A stretch of DNA of 64,000 bases from Rhizobiales bacterium GAS188 (GTDB lineage: Bacteria; Pseudomonadota; Alphaproteobacteria; Rhizobiales; Beijerinckiaceae). The DNA is taken from positions 6,643,001 to 6,707,000 of the forward strand of contig FNSS01000001.1 in the NCBI GenBank assembly GCA_900104855.1, in the 5' to 3' direction. A program made the position numbers and the translations under genes. Positions within the stretch are counted from its first letter, which is position 1. The number at the start of each line of letters is the position of its first letter. Below, in pieces: positions 37,468-44,789 of this stretch. The notes under the pieces are model-generated. The model did not search any database. It was not told the origin of the DNA and saw nothing but the letters and a program-made list of their open reading frames with translations.

Positions 37468-39381
37468 ATGTCCGCAGTTCCGCAATGGCCGCAACTCACC
37501 TTGGCGGTCGGAATCACAGGCCATAAGCCCGACAAGCTCGCCGATGAAGCGGCGCAGCGTGCCGAAAGGCATCTCGTCGAGGTCTTCTCGGCGATCGATG
37601 CGGCCTGCCTCGCGCGACACACTCAGGATCGCCGTCTTTATGTCGAGACGACCCCGCACCGTGTCCGGCTCTTCTCATGCTTCGCCGAGGGGGCCGACCG
37701 GATCGCCGTGAAGGCGCGGCCGCGGAGCTGGGATGTGACGGCCGTCCTGCCCTTTCCGCGCCGGCGTTACGAGGAGGATTTCATATCGAGGGGCGAGACG
37801 GGCGAGATCACCTCCGACCGTCGCCTGGAATTCGCGGCGGCCTTGTCGGAGGCGACCGTGGTCGTGGAGCTCGAGGAGACGCACGGCGCACCGCCCGCGG
37901 CCTATGCGCGCGCCGGCGGCCTGATGTTGCGCCAGATCGATATCCTTGTCGCCGTCTGGGACGGCGCTCCTGCGACGAAGAAGGGCGGCACGGCCGATAT
38001 CGTCGCCCATGCGCTCGATGCCGGCATTCCGGTGGTGTGGATCGCGAGCGACCGCGAGCAGGCGCCGTGGATCATCGCGCATGTCTCGGATGCCACGCGC
38101 GAAGTCCCGCTCGCCGACGCCAGCAAAGGGCCGATCGCCGAGGCGGTCGATGCCGCGCTCGCCATCAGCCCCTTGGCCGCCGAGCGGCTCGAAGACTTCC
38201 TGATCGAGCCCTCGAGGTCCGAATGCATCTGGACGGCGTATGACGCCTTGACCAAATTGCCGCGATTCTGGGAGTGGCGGCGCTATCTTGCCATCGACGG
38301 CCTTCCCGAGATCCGCAAGCATTGGCGAGGCTTCCTGGACGAGGCGCCGGAGGGCGGCGGCTTCAGGGCGCAGATTGAGGATCTCCTGCTGTCGCGCTTT
38401 GCCGCGGCGGATGCGCAGGCGACCTATTTCGTCAACGCTTATCGCAGCGCCTATGTGCTCTGCTACGTGTTGGCGGTCCTGGCGATCGCTTTTTCGCTCA
38501 TCGGCGTGCTGCCCATCGGTCCTCAAGAAGAACATGCCGAGGCTGCGCTCGTCTTCAAGGCCATATTGGTCTCGTGCGAATTCGTGCTGATCGCCGCCAT
38601 CATTTCCCTCGTCCATTTCGGCCATAAGGGCCGCTGGCACGAGCGCTGGCTCGATTATCGGGCGCTTGCCGAAATGTTGCGGCATCTGCGCTTCCTCGCC
38701 CCGGTTGGCGAGAGCGCCAATCACCAATTCCCCCGCCACGCTTCGGAGCGCGGCTCGGAATGGGTACTCTGGTATCTGCGCGCCACGATCCGCGAGCTCG
38801 GCTGTCCCAACGCGCTTCTCGATGCGAGCTATCAGCGACAGATCCTGCGGGCCACCGAACACGCCGAGATCGACGGCCAGATCGCCTGGCATGGCGACAA
38901 CAGCCGCCGCCTGACGCATCTGCATCACCAGCTCCTGCATATCGGCGATTATTGCTTTGCGGCGACCGCGGCGCTCCTCTTCCTGTTCATGCTCGGCTTC
39001 GTCGGCTGGCTCGGCCTGCGTTTCGGCATCGAATGGGTCACCGGCGTCCAGACCCCGAGATTTCTGGAGCGAGCCAAGTTCGTCCGCCAGATCCTGCATG
39101 GCGCCAAGCCCTTCCTGATCGTCTTGGCGGCTCTTCTGCCCGCGATCGGCGCCGCTGTATCCGGCATCCGCTTCACCGGGGATTTCGAGGGCTATGCGGA
39201 TCGCTCCACGCAGACCGCTTCCGAGCTCGACGACCTCAAATCCGGCTATGAGCGCGAGATCGAGCGCCTGGAGCTCGACAAGACCGCCACCATCCTGATC
39301 GAGACCGCTCGCGTGATGAGCGAAGACATCGATGGCTGGCAGTCGCTCTATACCCGCAAGCGCCTGGCCTTGCCGGCCTGA
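37468..39381 (+). CDS. SLOG-like nucleotide-binding domain fused to a four-helix SLATT-like membrane region
   Basis: The protein has 637 residues. Residues 10-195 form a Rossmann-like domain with LAVGITGHKPDKL (12-24), CFAEGADRIAV (71-81), LPFPRRRYEEDF (94-105) and DILVAVWDGAPATKKGGTADIV (158-179). The Gly-His start, the AEGAD step and the GGTADIV loop match the SLOG/LOG-like superfamily of predicted nucleotide sensors. A helical linker follows to about 325. Four hydrophobic helices are at about 328-350, 358-384, 494-519 and 545-565. After the second comes RWHERWLDYRALAEMLRHLRFL, like the SLATT/DUF4231 pattern of W, R and aE.lR. The C-terminus (575-637) is a charged, coiled-coil-like segment containing a conserved-looking Trp near 624. 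These domains are known from predicted nucleotide-triggered defence systems; the fusion and its role are inferred. A patatin gene follows 62 bases later. No clear ribosome binding site was seen. Confidence 0.6.
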   Translation: MSAVPQWPQLTLAVGITGHKPDKLADEAAQRAERHLVEVFSAIDAACLARHTQDRRLYVETTPHRVRLFSCFAEGADRIAVKARPRSWDVTAVLPFPRRRYEEDFISRGETGEITSDRRLEFAAALSEATVVVELEETHGAPPAAYARAGGLMLRQIDILVAVWDGAPATKKGGTADIVAHALDAGIPVVWIASDREQAPWIIAHVSDATREVPLADASKGPIAEAVDAALAISPLAAERLEDFLIEPSRSECIWTAYDALTKLPRFWEWRRYLAIDGLPEIRKHWRGFLDEAPEGGGFRAQIEDLLLSRFAAADAQATYFVNAYRSAYVLCYVLAVLAIAFSLIGVLPIGPQEEHAEAALVFKAILVSCEFVLIAAIISLVHFGHKGRWHERWLDYRALAEMLRHLRFLAPVGESANHQFPRHASERGSEWVLWYLRATIRELGCPNALLDASYQRQILRATEHAEIDGQIAWHGDNSRRLTHLHHQLLHIGDYCFAATAALLFLFMLGFVGWLGLRFGIEWVTGVQTPRFLERAKFVRQILHGAKPFLIVLAALLPAIGAAVSGIRFTGDFEGYADRSTQTASELDDLKSGYEREIERLELDKTATILIETARVMSEDIDGWQSLYTRKRLALPA

Positions 39382-39443
39382 GGAAACGAGCGCACCCCTC
39401 TCGACGCCTTGCGGGTTTGGCCCGGGCTTGCTTCAATCCGGCC

Positions 39444-40649
39444 ATGGACGAGCCGACGGGACAGGATCGGGACGCGGCAGGCCAGGCCATGCCAAGCCGA
39501 GCTGAGCCAAGCTTTGCCGGCCGCGATGGACATTTGTTCGGTCCAGGGCACAAGCGCATCCTGGCGCTCGATGGCGGCGGCGTGCGCGGCGCCATGACCA
39601 TCGCGTTTCTCGAGCGGCTCGAGGAGCTCGTCGCCGAGATAGAAGGGCGCAAAGTGCGCCTGTGCGACTGGTTCGACCTGATCGGTGGCACCTCGACCGG
39701 CGCCATCATCGCGACTGGCCTCGCGCTCGGCTATAGCGCCGCGCAGATGCGGGCCTTCTACGAGAAGCTCGCGCCGCGTGTGTTTCGCAAGCCTTTCTTT
39801 CGCCTGACGGGATGGCAGGCGAAATTCGATTCGCGGAAATTGCTGGCCGAGCTCGTCGCGGTGATCGGGACGCGCAGCCTCGACAGCGAGGATCTCGCGA
39901 CCGGCCTTTGCCTCGTGCTCAAGCGGATGGATACGGGCAGCTCCTGGATCCTGCTCAACAACCCCCGTTCGGCGTTCTGGGAGACGCCGCAGGACAAATC
40001 CTTCGTCGGCAACCGGCATCTGCCGCTCGCCAATCTGGTGCGCGCCTCGACCGCAGCCCCCGTGTTCTTCGATCCCGAGCCGATCGAGATCGGCGGCGGC
40101 CATCCGCCCGGCCTTTTCGTCGATGGCGGGCTGACGCCCCACAACAACCCGGCGCTGATCCTGCTGCTCGCCGCGACCTTGCGCCCTTACGGCCTCAATT
40201 GGCAGACGGGGCCCGACAATCTCACCATCATCTCGATCGGGACCGGGTCCTTCCGCCCGACTCTGAGCTGGATCGAGGCCAAGCGCTTGCGCGCCATCGG
40301 GCTTGCCATCCGCTCCCTCTTGGCGACGAGCGCCGACAGCGTCGAGCTCACCATGACCTTGATGTCCTGGCTCGGCACCTCGCCGCTGTCCTGGCCGATC
40401 AATTCCGAGCTCGGCGACCTCGCCGCCAGCACGCCGCCATCAGGCCCATTGTTCCGCTTCCTGCGCTACGATGTGAAGCTCGAACAGGATTGGCTCGCCG
40501 CCCAACTCGGGGAGACGATATCGGCAGGCGAGCTGCGTCATCTGCGCCAGATAGACGATCCGGCGATCATCCCGGCCATCTACCAGCTCGGGCGCAAGGC
40601 CGCCGCCTTTCAGATGCGGCGCGAGCATCTCTGCGCCACGCCCGCTTGA
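39444..40649 (+). CDS. Patatin-like phospholipase (CapV-type candidate)
   Basis: This 401-residue probable lipid acyl hydrolase has the complete patatin catalytic set. The oxyanion motif GGGVRG is at 44-49, the nucleophile elbow GTSTG has Ser84, and the dyad aspartate lies in DGG with Asp227. The flanking LALDGGGVRGAMTIAFLERLE and DWFDLIGGTSTGAIIATGLALG are typical of bacterial patatins, including CBASS effectors of the CapV type. That identity is a resemblance rather than proven. No signal peptide or helix is visible, so it is cytoplasmic or peripheral. The first 30 residues are variable and low in complexity. It follows the SLOG/SLATT-like gene on the same strand by 62 bases and is followed by tRNA-Leu. 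Co-function with its neighbour is inferred from adjacency. Confidence 0.82.
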   Translation: MDEPTGQDRDAAGQAMPSRAEPSFAGRDGHLFGPGHKRILALDGGGVRGAMTIAFLERLEELVAEIEGRKVRLCDWFDLIGGTSTGAIIATGLALGYSAAQMRAFYEKLAPRVFRKPFFRLTGWQAKFDSRKLLAELVAVIGTRSLDSEDLATGLCLVLKRMDTGSSWILLNNPRSAFWETPQDKSFVGNRHLPLANLVRASTAAPVFFDPEPIEIGGGHPPGLFVDGGLTPHNNPALILLLAATLRPYGLNWQTGPDNLTIISIGTGSFRPTLSWIEAKRLRAIGLAIRSLLATSADSVELTMTLMSWLGTSPLSWPINSELGDLAASTPPSGPLFRFLRYDVKLEQDWLAAQLGETISAGELRHLRQIDDPAIIPAIYQLGRKAAAFQMRREHLCATPA

Positions 40650-40748
40650 AGGCGCAGCCAAGTGTCTGCCAAGCGTCGCTATCCCCTTGTCGTCGGTAGA
40701 TGCATCTGCTACTCGCCTTCGCCTGCGCGGCGGCTTCGGCCGCGCTTG

Positions 40749-40833
40749 GCGGCCGTGGCGGAATTGGTAGACGCGCTAGCTTGAGGTGCTAGTTGGGCAA
40801 CCAGTGGAGGTTCGAGTCCTCTCGGCCGCACCA
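40749..40833 (+). tRNA. tRNA-Leu (anticodon GAG)
   Basis: The 85-base tRNA has acceptor GCGGCCG (40749-40755) pairing with CGGCCGC (40823-40829), discriminator A and an encoded CCA at the end. The anticodon stem CTAGC/GCTAG encloses the loop TTGAGGT, giving anticodon GAG, which reads CUC and CUU. The long variable arm (TTGGGCAACCAG) is that of a class II tRNA. The T loop is GGTTCGAGTCC. It is transcribed with the + strand. Confidence 0.95.
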
Positions 40834-40956
40834 GCGTAAAGCGCGTTGGATGTCAAACACCTGAGCTGCATCAAGCACTTGCGGGCGTCCCTGTGGTCGT
40901 GCTGGGGGGAGCCTGCTTGAGCCACGCAAGGTGGCGACACGGGAGGGGCCTCCCTC

Positions 40957-41247
40957 ATGGAGTTTTTCATCTTCGCCCGCTTCCACGCGCGCGAAGGCCA
41001 GGAGACGGCCGTGGAGGCGGCGCTGCGCGACGAGGTTGATGCTTCGCGCGAGGAGCCCGGCTGCCTGGCGCATGATGCCTTTCGCTCCACCGGCGATCCG
41101 CGGCTGTTTTACATCCATTCGCGCTGGACCGACGAAGCGGCGTTCGAGGCCCATGCCGAGCTGCCGCATACAGTGTTGTTCTTGAAACGGGTACAGCCAT
41201 TGATCGATCAGCCGCTCGATGTGACGCGGGCGAGGCCGGTCGGGTAG
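40957..41247 (+). CDS. Antibiotic biosynthesis monooxygenase (ABM) domain protein
   Basis: The 96-residue single-domain protein has the ABM ferredoxin-like fold pattern. MEFFIFARFHAREGQETAVEAAL at the N-terminus, the central EEPGCLAHDAFRSTGDPRLFYIHSRWTDEAAFEAH, and the C-terminal helix all match YgiN-like quinol monooxygenases and related cofactor-free oxygenases. The His-Ala-Glu after the WTDEAAF helix is usual for the group. The natural substrate is unknown. It lies just downstream of the tRNA-Leu gene, with a GGGAGG about ten bases upstream of the start, and converges on the next gene across a hairpin. Confidence 0.82.
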   Translation: MEFFIFARFHAREGQETAVEAALRDEVDASREEPGCLAHDAFRSTGDPRLFYIHSRWTDEAAFEAHAELPHTVLFLKRVQPLIDQPLDVTRARPVG

Positions 41248-41258
41248 GCTGCCCGTCG

Positions 41259-41279
41259 CCGAGGGGCAGATCCTCTCGG
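41259..41279. terminator. Hairpin between two convergent genes, possible bidirectional terminator
   Basis: CCGAGGGG (41259-41266) pairs with CCTCTCGG (41272-41279) with a single G-T wobble and a five-base loop. It sits 11 bases after the ABM gene stop and 11 bases before the stop of the opposing gene. No T-run is present on either side. Confidence 0.4.
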
Positions 41280-41290
41280 TCACCCTTAGA

Positions 41291-42151
41291 TCACAAGATC
41301 GCAAGCGTCTGCGATTCGGTCTCTTCGACGGCGTAGCCGAGCAGATCGGAGGACGACGTGCTCGAGCCAGTGCCGCTTGTGTCGGATGTCCCCGACGCAG
41401 CCGTGAGGGCGTGGTGGTGGTGATGCCCGGCGGCTGTGTCGCCCTGCAACGCCGCCAGCGCCTTTTGCGCCGCGCTCATATCGCCCGACTGCACCGCCTG
41501 GATCAGGCTCGCCAGGTCGGTCACGAGGCCCGATTGCGACGGATTGTTGCTGCCGGACCCATTTGATTGTCCGCCCTTTTGGAGCGCGGCGAGGGCGGAT
41601 TGCGCGCTTGCCATATCGCCGGCCTGGACCGCGCCGATCATGCTGGCGAGCCCCGTCTTTTGAGCGTTGCCTTGCTTGTCGGCGCTGCCTTGCCGGGTTG
41701 CGGCCGCGAGGCCCGGATTGTCGTTGAGCAAGGTGGCGACCGCCGATTGCGCGCCACTGGTGTCGCCGGATTGCACCGCCTGCAGCAGGGCGTTCAGATC
41801 CTTCATGAAGGTCGATTGCGAAGGGGCGGCGGCCGAGAGGCTGCCATTCGCCTCGTAGCCGCCAAAGGTCGATTGGCCGCTCGAGATGGGGTCGGCCTGC
41901 AAGGAGCTGATCATGAAGGCGAGATCGCCGCTGAGCTGGGCCGCCTGCGGGGAGCCGCCGAGCTCGCCGCTCGCGGAGGCCTGCGCCGACTGGATGTTCT
42001 GGCCATCCTTCTGGTAGCTGGTGAGCGCCTGCCGGGCGCTCGCGATGTCACCCGTTTTGACCGCCCTCTCCAGGCTCTGCAGATCCTGGCGCCGTTGCTG
42101 GTAGAGCGCGATGAGGCTCGCATTCCCGGAGCCGACCCCTGAAATCGACAT
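41291..42151 (-). CDS. Helical-repeat protein of unknown function
   Basis: The protein has 286 residues with MSISGVGSGNASLIALYQQRR at the start. Four copies of a degenerate 20-residue helical motif with the consensus LxxAVQSGDxxxAQxALAAL lie at about residues 24-43, 122-141, 171-190 and 217-236, joined by Gly/Ser/Gln-rich linkers. After the last repeat a GHHHHHAL stretch (242-249) is followed by a Ser/Thr/Gly-rich tail ending TLAIL. No cleavable signal peptide is seen. The start at 42151 has AGGGAGAG ahead of it. An extension to 42223 lacks a site. I know no function. Similar small alpha-helical SGD repeats occur in uncharacterised proteins of other proteobacteria as far as I recall. Confidence 0.7.
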   Translation of the reverse strand: MSISGVGSGNASLIALYQQRRQDLQSLERAVKTGDIASARQALTSYQKDGQNIQSAQASASGELGGSPQAAQLSGDLAFMISSLQADPISSGQSTFGGYEANGSLSAAAPSQSTFMKDLNALLQAVQSGDTSGAQSAVATLLNDNPGLAAATRQGSADKQGNAQKTGLASMIGAVQAGDMASAQSALAALQKGGQSNGSGSNNPSQSGLVTDLASLIQAVQSGDMSAAQKALAALQGDTAAGHHHHHALTAASGTSDTSGTGSSTSSSDLLGYAVEETESQTLAIL

Positions 42152-42301
42152 GATCTCTCCCTCGAAAGGATCGTCGGATGCGCCAGTCGCCGCATGGCTG
42201 TGCGGTCCTGACGAATCTCCCAATCGTCCGGGGATAGGAGAGGTGCGGGAGCTTGTTCGAAGCTTACCGAATTCTTAACCTCGCCAACTTGCGGCGAGAT
42301 C

Positions 42302-44659
42302 TTACTCGGCGGCCGCCTTTTTCTGGTTGCGCGCGAAGGTCGGCGCGCGGCTCTTGGGCTTGGTGCGCAGCCGCAATTCGAGCAGATCCGCCTTGTCGCG
42401 CGGCGTGTTGCGCATCAGCTGCTCCTTGCCGGGCTGATAGGGCTTCGGCACGAAAATGTCCTCGATGCCGTACCAGGCCGCGGCCTTGAGCGCGAAGCCC
42501 GGATCGGCAAGATGCGGGCGCCCGAAAGCGACGAGATCGGCCCTGCCGGCCGCCAGGATGGTGTTCGCCTGATCGGCGCTGGTGATCGAGCCGACCGCCA
42601 TGGTGGCGATGCGCGCCTCGTTGCGGATAGCCTCGGCGAAGGGCGTCTGGAACATGCGCCCGTAGAACGGCCGGGCCAAGGGCGTGGTCTGGCCGCTCGA
42701 CACGTCGACGAGGTCGGCGCCTGCTTGCGAGAAGGCTTCGGCGATCTCGATCGATTCCGTCTCCGAGATGCCGCCCTCCTGCCAGTCGGTCGCGGAAATG
42801 CGCACCGACATCGGCTTCTCGGCCGGCCAGGCCGCCCGCATCGCGGCAAAGACTTCCAGCGGGAAGCGCAGCCGGTTCTCGAGGCTGCCGCCATAGACGT
42901 CACGGCGCTGATTGGTCAAAGGCGAGAGGAAGCTCGCCAGGAGATAGCCATGGGCCGCATGCATCTCCAGCATGTCGAAGCCGATCCGCCGGCCGCGTTC
43001 GACGCTGGCGACGAACTCGTCGCGCACCCGGTCCATATCGGCGCGGCTCATCTCGCGCGGCACCTGGCTGTCCGGATAATAGGGCAGGGGCGAGGCCGAG
43101 ATGATCGGCCAGGCGCCTTGCGCCAAGGGCCGGTCCATCCCCTCCCACATCAGCTGCGTCGCCCCCTTGCGGCCCGCATGGCCGAGCTGCAGGCAGATGC
43201 GGGTCGCCGAGTTCGCATGGGTGAAATCGACGATGCGCTTCCAGGCGGCTTCCTGATCGTCTTTCCACAGGCCGGTGCAGCCTTCGGTGATGCGGGCATC
43301 AGGCGCGACGCAGGTCATTTCGGTGAACATCAGGCCGGCGCCGCCCATTGCGAGCGCCCCGTAATGGACGAGATGGAAGTCCAGCGGCAGTCCGTCCCTT
43401 GCCGAATACATGCACATCGGCGAGACCACGACGCGGTTGGCGACCTCCATTTCGCGCAGCCGCAGGGGCTGGAATAAGGGGGGCGCCGGCCGATCGAGAT
43501 CGACCTCATGGCCCGCTTTGCGCACCTCCCGGGCAAAATTGCGCGACACCTCGCGGATGAAATCCGGGGCGCGCAGCTCCAGATTCTCCCAGGTGATCGA
43601 CTTCGAGCGGGTCATCAGGCCGAAGGAGAAGCGCAACGGGTCCATGTTCCAGAAGCGCTTCACATGCTCGAACCAGACGAGCGAGACATCGGCTGCGTGC
43701 TGTGTCTTCTCGACTTCCTCGCGCCGCGCCGTCTCGAAACGGGCGAGCGCGGCCGCGATGTCGCCGTGCTCGGCAAGCAGCGCCTGATGCAAAGCGATGG
43801 CATCCTCCATGGCGAGCTTGGTGCCCGACCCGATCGAGAAATGCGCCGTGGATTTGGCATCGCCGAGCAGCACGACGCGGTCATCCATCGTGCAGCGCTC
43901 GTTGCGGATCATCGGGAAACGCCGCCACAAGGAGCGGTTGGTGGTCAGCCTATGGCCTTCGAGCTCGGCGGCGAACACACCTTCGAGGAAGCGCGCCGAT
44001 TGCTCCTCGTCCATGCGGTCGAGGCCGGCCTTCGCGAAGGTGTCGGGATCGGTCTCCAGCACCCAGGTCGAACGGTCCGGCTCATATTGATAGCAATGGG
44101 CGATGAAGATGCCGTGCTCGGTCTCCTTGAAGAAGAAGGTGAAGGCATCGAAAGTCCTGGTCGAACCCATCCAGGAGAACCAGTTCGGCCGCAGGTCGAG
44201 CTGCGGGCCGAAATGCGCCTTGTGATCCTCACGGATGCGGCTGTTGATGCCGTCGGCCGCGACCACGAGATCGGCGTCCGGAAAAGCCTCTATCCCCGGG
44301 ATGTCGCTGCGGAAGATGAGCTCGACGCCAAGGGCTCGCGCCCGCTCCTGCAAAAGCAGCAGCAGGGTGCGGCGCGAGCAGCCGCAAAAGCCGTTGCCGC
44401 CGATGCGATATATTTCGCCGTGGATACGGATCTCGATATCGTCCCAATAGGCGAAGCGGCTGGTGATCGCCTCATAGCTCTCCAGGTCGGCGCGCTCGAA
44501 ATTGTCGAGCGTCGCATCGGAGAACACCACGCCGAAGCCGAATGTGTCGTCGGCCTGATTGCGCTCATGGACGCGGATCTCGAAGCGGGGAAAGCTCTTC
44601 TTGGCGAGGATCGCGAAATAGAGCCCTGCCGGACCGCCGCCGATGATGTCGATCTTCAT
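42302..44659 (-). CDS. Fused flavoprotein monooxygenase / Old Yellow Enzyme reductase (salicylyl-CoA 5-hydroxylase or 2-aminobenzoyl-CoA monooxygenase/reductase type)
   Basis: The 785-residue protein has two flavin domains. The N-terminal half (1-~390) is a FAD monooxygenase with the dinucleotide motif IGGGPAGLYFAILAK and the second FAD motif LLGDAKSTAHFSIGSGTKLAMEDA. The C-terminal half (~400-770) is an FMN TIM-barrel of the Old Yellow Enzyme family, with VVSPMCMYSARDGLP, LQLGHAGRKG and the HAAHGYLLASFLSPLTNQR motif that holds the active-site His pair. This fusion is the hallmark of 2-aminobenzoyl-CoA monooxygenase/reductase and of a salicylyl-CoA 5-hydroxylase branch, both acting on CoA thioesters of aromatic acids. 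The substrate is not decided by sequence. A strong palindrome precedes the start. A CoA ligase is not adjacent. Confidence 0.85.
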   Translation of the reverse strand: MKIDIIGGGPAGLYFAILAKKSFPRFEIRVHERNQADDTFGFGVVFSDATLDNFERADLESYEAITSRFAYWDDIEIRIHGEIYRIGGNGFCGCSRRTLLLLLQERARALGVELIFRSDIPGIEAFPDADLVVAADGINSRIREDHKAHFGPQLDLRPNWFSWMGSTRTFDAFTFFFKETEHGIFIAHCYQYEPDRSTWVLETDPDTFAKAGLDRMDEEQSARFLEGVFAAELEGHRLTTNRSLWRRFPMIRNERCTMDDRVVLLGDAKSTAHFSIGSGTKLAMEDAIALHQALLAEHGDIAAALARFETARREEVEKTQHAADVSLVWFEHVKRFWNMDPLRFSFGLMTRSKSITWENLELRAPDFIREVSRNFAREVRKAGHEVDLDRPAPPLFQPLRLREMEVANRVVVSPMCMYSARDGLPLDFHLVHYGALAMGGAGLMFTEMTCVAPDARITEGCTGLWKDDQEAAWKRIVDFTHANSATRICLQLGHAGRKGATQLMWEGMDRPLAQGAWPIISASPLPYYPDSQVPREMSRADMDRVRDEFVASVERGRRIGFDMLEMHAAHGYLLASFLSPLTNQRRDVYGGSLENRLRFPLEVFAAMRAAWPAEKPMSVRISATDWQEGGISETESIEIAEAFSQAGADLVDVSSGQTTPLARPFYGRMFQTPFAEAIRNEARIATMAVGSITSADQANTILAAGRADLVAFGRPHLADPGFALKAAAWYGIEDIFVPKPYQPGKEQLMRNTPRDKADLLELRLRTKPKSRAPTFARNQKKAAAE

Positions 44660-44710
44660 GGACGCCTCCTTGGCCCGACGCCTCCTGGGGCCTCAAACCG
44701 CCTGCCGAAT

Positions 44711-44728
44711 TATTTTAAGCTTAAAATA
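44711..44728. promoter_or_regulatory. 18-bp AT-rich perfect palindrome, candidate operator of the fused oxygenase gene
   Basis: TATTTTAAGCTTAAAATA is a perfect 18-base palindrome lying 52 bases upstream of the fused monooxygenase start in otherwise GC-rich DNA. The form (ATTTTAA on each side of a central GC) resembles operators of MarR-family regulators of aromatic-acid CoA pathways. That is a resemblance from general knowledge. No MarR gene is in the window. Confidence 0.6.
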
Positions 44729-44789
44729 TATTCGTGCAAGAGGACTGCATGCGACAGGTTCGTTGCCACTTTCCGCTACTCGCGCCGCG

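Noticed and set aside
40776..41304. Minus-strand frames containing the peptide GREDSNLHW
   Set aside because: They are antisense readings of the tRNA-Leu gene, a well-known source of false proteins in databases.
40749..42301. Genomic island inserted at tRNA-Leu
   Set aside because: Integration would use the tRNA 3' end. I see no integrase and no second copy of the tRNA end downstream by eye, and the SLOG/patatin pair lies on the 5' side of the tRNA.
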